A stretch of 21,620 nt of DNA, from NCBI GenBank assembly GCA_937919155.1, contig CALFPM010000166.1, forward strand, positions 1-21,620, in the 5' to 3' direction. The DNA is from an uncultured Clostridia bacterium. Lineage in GTDB: Bacteria; Bacillota; Clostridia; Oscillospirales; Acutalibacteraceae. The notes beneath the pieces are model-generated. The model was not told the origin of the DNA, made no database searches, and was given only the letters and a program-made list of their open reading frames with translations. The position numbers and the translations under genes are program-made. Below, piece after piece: positions 15,068 to 21,620 of this stretch (the stretch's first letter is position 1; every line of letters begins with the position of its first letter).

Positions 15068-16384
15068 ATGTATTTTGATTTTATTGAAAATGTGAAATTT
15101 GAAGGTCCTTCAAGTAAAAATCCTTTTTCGTTCAAGTACTATGACGCCGACAAAGTTGTTATGGGAAAGACTATGAAAGAACATCTTTCATTTGCTATGG
15201 CTTGGTGGCATAATCTTGGCGCTGCAGGAACAGATATGTTCGGAAGAGATACAGCTGACAAATCTTTTGGTGCTGAAAAAGGCACAATGGAGCATGCAAA
15301 GGCAAAAGTTGATGCAGGTTTTGAGTTCATGAGCAAGCTCGGCATAGAATATTTCTGCTTCCACGATGTTGACCTCGTTCCCGAGGCAGAAGATATCAAT
15401 GAAACAAACAAACGCCTTGATGAAATCACAGACTATATTCTCGTCAAGATGAACGAAACAGGCATCAAATGCCTCTGGGGCACTGCAAATATGTTCTCAA
15501 ATCCCAGATTTATGAACGGCGCAGGAAGCACTAACAGTGCAGAAGTTTATTGCTTTGCTGCTGCACAGATAAAAAAAGCTCTTGATCTCACAGTAAAACT
15601 CGGAGGTAAGGGTTATGTTTTCTGGGGCGGAAGAGAAGGCTACGAAACGCTTCTTAATCCCGATGTGAAATTCGAACAGGAAAACATTGCCCGACTCATG
15701 AAAATGGCTGTTGAATATGGCAGAAGCATTGGTTTTGAAGGTGATTTCTTCATCGAACCCAAACCCAAGGAGCCTATGAAGCATCAGTATGATTTTGATG
15801 CTGCAACGGCAATCGGTTTTCTTCGTCAGTATGGACTTGACAAAGATTTCAAAATGAATATTGAAGCAAATCACGCTCTTCTTGCAGGTCACACATTCGA
15901 ACATGAGCTTCGCATTTCTGCTATTAACGGTATGCTTGGCTCAATTGATGCCAACCAGGGCGATCCCATTCTCGGCTGGGACACAGATGAATTCCCCTTC
16001 GATGTTTACTCTGCAACAATGTGTATGTATGAAGTTCTGAAAGCCGGCGGAATGAAGAACGGCGGACTTAATTTTGATGCCAAAAACCGAAGACCCAGCA
16101 ACACACTTAAAGATATGGTTCTCGGTTTCATCCTCGGAATGGATACTTTTGCTCTCGGTCTTATTAAAGCGGCAAAAATCATTGAAGACGGAAGAATAGA
16201 CGAATTTAAAGCAGAAAGATATTCAAGCTACAACAACGGTATCGGCAAAAAGATTATTGACGGTGAAACAAGCCTTGAAGAGCTTTCAGCATATGCTTGC
16301 TCGCTCGGCAAGTGTAACGACCCGGGTTCGGGAAGTCAGGAATACCTTCAGTCAGTTATTAACAGTATTTTTTTTGGTGAATAA
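15068..16384 (+). CDS. xylA: Xylose isomerase
   Basis: The 438-residue enzyme interconverts D-xylose and D-xylulose in the cytoplasm. I use ATG 15068: GGGAGA is 7 bases upstream, and other xylose isomerases start a similar distance before the F.GP..KNP motif; the ATG at 15053 lies ahead of this site. Length and motifs are those of class II isomerases. CFHDVDLVPE (97-106) holds the catalytic His99 and Asp102, WGGREGYETLLN (186-197) is a family signature, IEPKPKEPMKHQYDFD (229-244) has metal ligand Glu230 and Lys232, IEANHALLAGHTFEHE (265-280) has Glu266 and His269, and GSIDANQGD (291-299) and GWDTDEFP (303-310) carry further metal ligands. The pattern WWHNLGAAGTDMFG resembles isomerases of rumen Clostridia. 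It is the first gene of the operon; xylB follows after two bases. Confidence 0.98.
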   Translation: MYFDFIENVKFEGPSSKNPFSFKYYDADKVVMGKTMKEHLSFAMAWWHNLGAAGTDMFGRDTADKSFGAEKGTMEHAKAKVDAGFEFMSKLGIEYFCFHDVDLVPEAEDINETNKRLDEITDYILVKMNETGIKCLWGTANMFSNPRFMNGAGSTNSAEVYCFAAAQIKKALDLTVKLGGKGYVFWGGREGYETLLNPDVKFEQENIARLMKMAVEYGRSIGFEGDFFIEPKPKEPMKHQYDFDAATAIGFLRQYGLDKDFKMNIEANHALLAGHTFEHELRISAINGMLGSIDANQGDPILGWDTDEFPFDVYSATMCMYEVLKAGGMKNGGLNFDAKNRRPSNTLKDMVLGFILGMDTFALGLIKAAKIIEDGRIDEFKAERYSSYNNGIGKKIIDGETSLEELSAYACSLGKCNDPGSGSQEYLQSVINSIFFGE

Positions 16385-16386
16385 TT

Positions 16387-17913
16387 ATGGCGTATTTTAT
16401 CGGTATTGATTTGGGAACATCTGCCACCAAAACGGTTCTGTTTGATGAAAAAGGAACGGCGATTTCATCGTCAAGTTATGAATATCCCCTTTTTCAGCCT
16501 CAAAACGGATGGGCAGAACAAAACCCCGAGGATTGGTATACGGCGGCAATATCCACACTTAAGTCCGTTGTTGAATCGAGCGGAGTTTCTGCCGATGAAA
16601 TTCTTTCAATCGGTATTTCAGGTCAGATGCACGGTCTTGTTATGCTCGATGAAGAATGCAATGTTATCCGTCCGTCAATTCTCTGGTGTGACCAAAGAAC
16701 AGGTAGAGAATGCGATGAGTTAACCCAAAAACTCGGAACAGATACTCTAATTTCTGTTACTGCTAATCCTGCACTTACAGGCTTTACCGCTTCTAAAATT
16801 CTCTGGGTCAAAAAAAATGAACCTGAAAACTTCGCAAAGTGCAGACATATTCTTTTGCCTAAGGATTATCTGAGATTCAGACTTACAGGTGAATTTGCAA
16901 CCGAAGTTTCCGATGCATCGGGAATGCAACTTCTTGATGTTCCGAACAGAAAATGGTCAGATATAATGATTGATGCTCTCGGAATAAAAAAAGAATACCT
17001 TGCAAAAGTTTATGAATCACCTGAAATAACGGGATATATCAACAAAGAAACATCTGAAAAAACAGGTCTTTCGACTGAAACATCTGTTGTCGGCGGCGCA
17101 GGTGATAACGCCGCTGCTGCCGTGGGAATGGGAGTTGTAACCGAAGGCAAGGCATTTACAACAATCGGAACATCAGGTGTTGTTTTTGCACACACAGATA
17201 ATCCCGTTATTGACCCTGAAGGCAGGGTGCACACATTTTGTTGCGCAGTTCCCGGTGCATGGCATGTAATGGGCGTTACTCAGGGTGCAGGACTTTCAAT
17301 GCAGTGGTTTAAAAACAACTTTTGCTGTGAAGAATCAAAACAGGCCGAAACAGAAAACAAGGATGTTTATCAAATAACCGATTCTAAAGCAAAAGAAATT
17401 AATATAGGATGCGATAAGCTTGTTTATCTCCCCTATCTTATGGGAGAAAGAACACCTCATCTTGACCCTGATTGCAGAGGTGTATTTTTCGGAATTTCAG
17501 CTATGCACACAAAAGCTCATTTTCTGAGAGCGATTCTTGAAGGTGTAACTTATTCGCTTTATGATTGTCTTATCGTGTTAAAAGAAATGGGTATTAATCC
17601 TCAGTCAATGCTTCTTTGCGGCGGCGGAAGCAAAAGCAAGCTCTGGAAAAAGATGATTTGCGATACATTTGCTCTTCCTGTTGAAACCGCAAAATCGTCT
17701 GATGCAGCGGCACTCGGTGTTGCAATTCTTGCGGCTGTCGGCTCGGGCACATACAGCTCTGTTTCTGAAGCCTGCAATGCAATGATTCCTTCGGTGTCAG
17801 AAAGACTTTTGCCTGATACTGATAATACAGAAGCGTATCGCAAATACTATAATGTATATTCATCTCTTTATTCTTCATTAAAACTCAACTATAAATCTCT
17901 TGCTGAAATTTAA
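16387..17913 (+). CDS. xylB: Xylulokinase
   Basis: The 508-residue FGGY-family kinase phosphorylates D-xylulose to xylulose 5-phosphate, which enters the pentose phosphate pathway. It has the first nucleotide-binding loop GIDLGTSATKTVLFD (6-20), GISGQMHGLVMLD (76-88), the substrate-side ILWCDQRTGREC (98-109), the catalytic Asp240 in GGAGDNAAAAVG (236-247), and the second ATP-binding motif LCGGGSKSKLWKKMICD in the C-terminal half. QMHG with WCDQR is the xylulokinase version of the family and distinguishes it from glycerol or ribulose kinases. The ribosome binding site is weak (GGTGA within the end of xylA), consistent with translational coupling to xylA two bases upstream. rbsK follows 16 bases downstream. 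Confidence 0.97.
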   Translation: MAYFIGIDLGTSATKTVLFDEKGTAISSSSYEYPLFQPQNGWAEQNPEDWYTAAISTLKSVVESSGVSADEILSIGISGQMHGLVMLDEECNVIRPSILWCDQRTGRECDELTQKLGTDTLISVTANPALTGFTASKILWVKKNEPENFAKCRHILLPKDYLRFRLTGEFATEVSDASGMQLLDVPNRKWSDIMIDALGIKKEYLAKVYESPEITGYINKETSEKTGLSTETSVVGGAGDNAAAAVGMGVVTEGKAFTTIGTSGVVFAHTDNPVIDPEGRVHTFCCAVPGAWHVMGVTQGAGLSMQWFKNNFCCEESKQAETENKDVYQITDSKAKEINIGCDKLVYLPYLMGERTPHLDPDCRGVFFGISAMHTKAHFLRAILEGVTYSLYDCLIVLKEMGINPQSMLLCGGGSKSKLWKKMICDTFALPVETAKSSDAAALGVAILAAVGSGTYSSVSEACNAMIPSVSERLLPDTDNTEAYRKYYNVYSSLYSSLKLNYKSLAEI

Positions 17914-17929
17914 ATAAGGAAGCGATTTA

Positions 17930-18823
17930 ATGAAAAAAATTCTTGTAATAGGAAGTGCAAATGCAGACCTTACTATTCACGCTGACAGAATGCCTTTGTT
18001 GGGTGAAACAATCGAAGGTTATGATTTTGCGATTAATTCAGGCGGAAAAGGCGCAAATCAGGCAGTTGCGGTAGCTAAATTAGGCGGAAATGTTAAATTT
18101 CTCGGCGCTGTCGGTAATGATTCAAACGGCGAAATGATATTAAATAATTTAATAGAGTCAGGCGTTGAATTTTCGGGTTATAAGACTGATGATTTTTCAA
18201 CAGGAACTGCAAGCATTACGGTTATCAACGGAGATAATTTTATTATTCTTAATTCAGGTGCCAACGGTAGTGTTACGCCCGAAATTATTGATGAATATTC
18301 ACATCTTATATCCGAATCAGATATTCTCATAATGCAGCTTGAAATACCGGTTGAATCTGTTATCCGTGCTGCTGAAATAGCCAAAGAAAACGGAACGATT
18401 GTTGTTTTGAACCCTGCACCTTACAAATCTTTACCAGATGAATTTTTAAAAAATGTGGATATTATTATTCCGAATGAACATGAAGCATATCTTCTCACAG
18501 GAATAAATATTGAATCAGATGATGATTGTAAGAATGCAGTTTTAAGTTTAACATCCAAAGGCATAAAAACAACTGTAATTACACTTGGCGGTAAAGGGTG
18601 CGTGTACAACATCGGTTCGGATGTTTTCTTCAGAAATGCAGAAAAAACAAATGTTGTTGACACAACATCAGCTGGCGATACTTTTATCGGTGCTGTTTGT
18701 TGCGGCATGGCAGAGGGTATGTCATTGACTGAATGTATTGATTTTGCCACAAAAGCATCCGCAATTACGGTAAGCAGAAAAGGCGCAAGCTGCTCTATTC
18801 CCACAAGAGATGAAATTATATAA
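17930..18823 (+). CDS. rbsK: Ribokinase (PfkB family)
   Basis: The 297-residue PfkB-family sugar kinase phosphorylates D-ribose to ribose 5-phosphate. It has the ribokinase N-terminal pattern VIGSANADLTIHADRMPLLG, the substrate motif NSGGKGANQAVAVAKLGG (36-53), the NPAP motif (161-164), PNEHEA (181-186) and the C-terminal PfkB signature DTTSAGDTFIGA (244-255) with catalytic base Asp250. GGKGANQA together with NPAP favours ribokinase over fructokinase or adenosine kinase, though related pentose or deoxyribose kinases cannot be excluded. AAGGAAG lies 8 bases before the ATG. It is the last gene of the xyl operon and is followed by a strong terminator. No ribose transporter, rbsD or LacI/ROK regulator lies next to it, so import must be encoded elsewhere. 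Confidence 0.92.
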   Translation: MKKILVIGSANADLTIHADRMPLLGETIEGYDFAINSGGKGANQAVAVAKLGGNVKFLGAVGNDSNGEMILNNLIESGVEFSGYKTDDFSTGTASITVINGDNFIILNSGANGSVTPEIIDEYSHLISESDILIMQLEIPVESVIRAAEIAKENGTIVVLNPAPYKSLPDEFLKNVDIIIPNEHEAYLLTGINIESDDDCKNAVLSLTSKGIKTTVITLGGKGCVYNIGSDVFFRNAEKTNVVDTTSAGDTFIGAVCCGMAEGMSLTECIDFATKASAITVSRKGASCSIPTRDEII

Positions 18824-18827
18824 AAAA

Positions 18828-18866
18828 ATCCCGAGGCTGAAAATTTCAGCTTCGGGATAATTTTTT
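18828..18866. terminator. Bidirectional terminator between rbsK and the flavin/2Fe-2S reductase
   Basis: A 15-bp stem with one G-T wobble pairs 18828-18842 with 18844-18858. Six Ts (18861-18866) follow on the plus strand, and seven As before the stem give seven Ts on the minus strand. It is therefore a good terminator in both directions. Confidence 0.92.
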
Positions 18867-20070
18867 ATTTTGCAACCGGAACGTTGATTTCAATATCTGT
18901 AAGCGGGAATGAGCAGCAGGGATGAATGCATCCGAACTTATAATCCGCAAGTCTGCGATATTCAAGATGCTTGGGAACATACACTTTTCCCGAAAGCAGA
19001 TGTGAATGGCAGAATCCGCATTCTCCGCTGCGGCATCTTGCAGGAGCAGAAATTCCGTTCTTCTCGAGAATCTGCATTACGGAATCGGCTGATGAACCTT
19101 TGATAATGTATGTCTTATCCTGAATAGTCACCGTTATACTGACTGTATCAGGAACATTTGACGGATAATCAGGCTGAGAAGCGGGATTATGGAATTCTCC
19201 GAACATTTCATGACGGATATATTTCTTCTCAAGATTAAGCTTTTCGAGTTCCTTGTCAACAAATTCATACATTTGCTGAGGACCGCAAAGAAAAACTGAA
19301 TATGATTCATTTTCAGGCGCGTATTTCTTAATTAAATCTGCAGAAATGAATCCTTTTTCTGCTCCATCGGGAAGAACGCAGTTTTCATCACTGAACACAT
19401 GAACAACCTTGATTTTATTGCATTTTTTCTCGATTTCAGCAAGTTCTTCGAAGAAAAGAACACAGTCAGGATTGCGGCTTCCGTAGAGAAGAGTAAGTTC
19501 AAAATCTTCATCGCCGTCATTAATTGCGTTTGCCATTGAAAGGAACGGTGTGATACCGCTTCCGCCTGCAACGCAAATAACCTTTTCAGCATCACGTAAA
19601 GGTTGATATTCAAAGTTTCCGGAGGGTGCAGAAACCTCCACTTTTGTTCCGACTTCCCAGTTGTCAAAAATATAACGCGACATAAGACCGCCATCGACAA
19701 GCTTGATTGTAAGAACATATTTACCCTCAAGTGAGTCTTTGGGTGATGATGAAATTGAATACGCTCTTGTTACATGCATTCCCTCAATTGTTTCAAAAAC
19801 GGTAAGGTATTTACCCGCTGAAAAATAAGCAAGAGATGTTGTTCCGCGTTCTGCATCTGGAATAAGAGTGAAACTTTTGCAGTCCTCTCCTCTTTCGATA
19901 ATTGATTCAATTTTAAGATACTGTCTTTTAGGGTGAAGTGCACGTGCAAGTGCCATTGCATTATCCGGTGTTTCGATTATATCAGCATTTGCATTTTCAA
20001 ATCTTGCCTGTCGGTCTGAGAGCATTGACAAAAACTTTCTGCCCTTAAGTGATTTAAATTTGTTTGTCAT
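18865..20070 (-). CDS. FAD/NAD(P)H reductase with C-terminal 2Fe-2S ferredoxin domain
   Basis: The 401-residue protein has three modules. After a roughly 45-residue N-terminal extension, residues 48-155 form an FAD-binding barrel with TRAYSISSSP (101-110), the RxYS flavin motif. Residues 160-275 are the NAD(P)-binding half with VAGGSGITPFLSMA (167-180) and LCGPQQMY (261-268). Residues 310-398 are a plant-type ferredoxin with Cys346, Cys351, Cys354 and Cys381 (C-x4-C-x2-C, then a distal Cys) that bind a 2Fe-2S cluster. This order is that of phthalate/phenol-type oxygenase reductases turned FAD-first, as in Hcr and related proteins: electrons pass from NAD(P)H through FAD to the cluster. In an anaerobe an oxygenase partner is unlikely. 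The gene starts one base after the stop of the FAD oxidoreductase gene, which is the obvious candidate electron partner. Confidence 0.88.
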   Translation of the reverse strand: MTNKFKSLKGRKFLSMLSDRQARFENANADIIETPDNAMALARALHPKRQYLKIESIIERGEDCKSFTLIPDAERGTTSLAYFSAGKYLTVFETIEGMHVTRAYSISSSPKDSLEGKYVLTIKLVDGGLMSRYIFDNWEVGTKVEVSAPSGNFEYQPLRDAEKVICVAGGSGITPFLSMANAINDGDEDFELTLLYGSRNPDCVLFFEELAEIEKKCNKIKVVHVFSDENCVLPDGAEKGFISADLIKKYAPENESYSVFLCGPQQMYEFVDKELEKLNLEKKYIRHEMFGEFHNPASQPDYPSNVPDTVSITVTIQDKTYIIKGSSADSVMQILEKNGISAPARCRSGECGFCHSHLLSGKVYVPKHLEYRRLADYKFGCIHPCCSFPLTDIEINVPVAK

Positions 20071-20071
20071 A

Positions 20072-21619
20072 TTATTTGCCCTCCTTCATTTTTTTGACTA
20101 CAATTCCGCCTGCTTTTTCGCCGGTATAATATGCACAACCGTAACCGTCACCGCGTTCCTGACTTGCACCGCAGAAATAGAAATTATCAAACGGCTGGTC
20201 TTTGAGGTACTGAACGGTACGGGGAATCATGCTGTCCCACTTTTCAAGCATATAACCGTAAGGTGTTCCGAGAGGAGTATTAAGATAACGGGCAAACGTG
20301 GGAGGAAGTGCAATTTCAATTTCTTCAATGTATGGAGTGATTGAAATGTTAAGTGCTTTTTCGCATGTTTCAATCATATCCTTCGCGACTTTTGTCTTGA
20401 ATTTTTTATAATCCTGAGGCTTGATATCTTTCATTACATCTCCGAATGTCATTGTTGTCAGGAAAAGCTGACTTGTTCCTTCGGGTGTGCAATCAGGAAT
20501 AATTTCATTTAAACAGTTGATTATGCAGTAACCGCTGAAATAGTTCTGTGCAGCTTCATACTGCTTATCGGAATCTGAATCAGGTGCAATAAAAACAGAA
20601 TAATCTTTAATGCCCAGTTCTTCTTTAGTCTTGTTCATTCCGAGATAAACTGTTGTGAGCGTGCAAGCGGTTTTTCTAGCGTTAAGCATCTTAAGCTGTT
20701 TTTCGGGAATATCCTTTTTCTCAAACAAATCATTCCAGACAGTGTTGGGTGATGAGTTGCAGATAAAATATTTACCGTAAACTTCTTTTTCGCCGTTTAT
20801 GACAACACCTGCAGGTTTGCCGTTTTCCATAATAACCTTTGTAACTTCGGAATTATACCATATATCTCCGCCGTGCTTACGGATAACCTTGTCAAGTGCA
20901 AGGCTCATTTCATGGCTGCGCTTATGTGGAATTCCCGTGCCGTTTTTAACATAGCTGTGAAGAACAGCCATATAATAAAGAAAATCAAATTTTGAACCGG
21001 GTGAACCCATATAGCACCAATATGTGTTGAATATATCCTGAGCCTTCTTGGGCATACCCAGTGAATCGAGAGCCTCGTTCATGGTGTGGGAAATCATGCG
21101 CATAAGATCGGGAACATCCTTAAGACTTCCGGGAATCTTTTTGGGATCATCTAAACACTCGAAAGCCTTGAACATCCTTGTGGAAAGATCAAAAGCAGCC
21201 ATACAGCTGTCATATGATCCGGGAACGATTTCATCAAGTTTTTTTGCGAACTTCTGAAATCCGACAGGCATACGCGCGTCAACGGTAACAAGAACACCGT
21301 CTTCATTGACAAAAGCATCCTTATCCCCTTCTTTTGCGGGAACAACAAGACGGAATGTTGAATCGTGGTGGCACCAATCAACGTCACCGCCAACACGGTT
21401 GAAGAATTCTTCGATAGTTCCGTATTCATTTTCTGAACCGATACCGGCAAGCTCATGGAGTGAGGGTTCAAACTCGAATCTGCCTCTTACGAAAGAAGAA
21501 GCGGAACCGCCGGGAATATTGTGTCTTTCAAGAAGGAGAGTTGAAAGACCGGCTTTGGCGCAAGTTGCAGCAGCGGCAAGACCGCCGTTGCCGGCGCCGA
21601 TAACAATTACATCATAATT
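20072..21619 (-). CDS. CrtI/phytoene desaturase-like FAD-dependent oxidoreductase (5' end outside window)
   Basis: The frame is open from TAA at 20072-20074 to the window edge and gives 515 readable residues. It begins NYDVIVIGAGNGGLAAAA, the dinucleotide-binding motif, so only a few residues are missing. An in-frame ATG at 21271 is internal and would remove the flavin-binding motif. LERHNIPGGSASSF (about 34-47) is the GG-doublet region typical of phytoene desaturase, carotenoid isomerase and retinol saturase relatives. The C-terminus NFYFCGASQERGDGYGCAYYTGEKAGG is the usual second FAD contact of the family. The middle (long helical and DUF-like segment) is consistent with the family. Its substrate is unknown; no phytoene synthase or isoprenoid gene is in view. 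It is probably reduced by the adjacent Fe-S reductase, one base downstream. Confidence 0.87.
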   Translation of the reverse strand, partial: NYDVIVIGAGNGGLAAAATCAKAGLSTLLLERHNIPGGSASSFVRGRFEFEPSLHELAGIGSENEYGTIEEFFNRVGGDVDWCHHDSTFRLVVPAKEGDKDAFVNEDGVLVTVDARMPVGFQKFAKKLDEIVPGSYDSCMAAFDLSTRMFKAFECLDDPKKIPGSLKDVPDLMRMISHTMNEALDSLGMPKKAQDIFNTYWCYMGSPGSKFDFLYYMAVLHSYVKNGTGIPHKRSHEMSLALDKVIRKHGGDIWYNSEVTKVIMENGKPAGVVINGEKEVYGKYFICNSSPNTVWNDLFEKKDIPEKQLKMLNARKTACTLTTVYLGMNKTKEELGIKDYSVFIAPDSDSDKQYEAAQNYFSGYCIINCLNEIIPDCTPEGTSQLFLTTMTFGDVMKDIKPQDYKKFKTKVAKDMIETCEKALNISITPYIEEIEIALPPTFARYLNTPLGTPYGYMLEKWDSMIPRTVQYLKDQPFDNFYFCGASQERGDGYGCAYYTGEKAGGIVVKKMKEGK

Positions 21620-21620
21620 T

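Noticed and set aside
15497..15904. Minus-strand open frame inside xylA
   Set aside because: It lies wholly inside a clearly conserved gene, lacks a ribosome binding site and resembles no protein I know.
20072..21271. Start of the FAD oxidoreductase at ATG 21271
   Set aside because: The frame continues upstream to base 21619 and carries the GxGxxG flavin motif, so this ATG is internal.

Overview
The window looks like a chromosomal segment of a low-GC, Gram-positive anaerobe of the Clostridia type, probably a carbohydrate-fermenting gut or rumen bacterium. The basis is AT-rich codon use, strong AAGGAGG-type ribosome binding sites, sigma-A-like promoters (one is a perfect TTGACA-17-TATAAT), Sec signal peptides without outer-membrane features, and a xylose isomerase that resembles rumen Clostridia enzymes in motif pattern. 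No 16S gene or other taxonomic marker is present, so the assignment is an inference. I see no tRNA, rRNA, CRISPR array, insertion sequence or phage gene. No gap without a gene exceeds 300 bases; the longest is about 240 bases.

Layout. 1-1201 (+): 3' part of a LacZ-type GH2 beta-galactosidase. 2864-1220 (-): thiamine pyrophosphokinase followed by an unknown exported, membrane-anchored protein. 2975-3667 (+): histidine phosphatase, with a promoter divergent from the thiN promoter. 6895-3709 (-): three overlapping genes for an exported beta-propeller protein, a cytoplasmic GH43 glycosidase and an exported LCAT-like alpha/beta hydrolase. 7061-8554 (+): exported PHP-domain protein. 9178-8609 (-): nitroreductase. 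9421-12978 (+): large secreted subtilisin-like protease with BspA-type leucine-rich repeats and Ig-like domains. 14880-13007 (-): DEDDh exonuclease with a zinc ribbon, overlapping rfbB/rmlB. 15068-18823 (+): xylA-xylB-rbsK pentose operon. 21619-18865 (-): CrtI-like FAD oxidoreductase (5' end outside the window) followed by a flavin/2Fe-2S reductase.

Functions. GH2, GH43, XylAB and RbsK fit an organism living on plant or host glycans: oligosaccharides are cut and pentoses are fed into the pentose phosphate pathway. The exported propeller, LCAT-like hydrolase, PHP protein, subtilase-LRR protein and anchored unknown protein form a surface or secreted set. Two of them share a similar hydrophobic or amphipathic C-terminal tail. 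The oxidoreductase pair looks like a two-component redox system of unknown substrate.

Regulation and architecture. All five convergent gene pairs are separated by only 18-54 bases, and each gap is centred on a hairpin that can terminate both strands. The divergent thiN and phosphatase promoters have their -35 boxes inside one palindrome. The less ordinary items are the propeller-GH43-LCAT operon, the FAD oxidoreductase/Fe-S reductase pair, the multidomain subtilase and the shared C-terminal tails. None can be shown to be a new system from the sequence alone.
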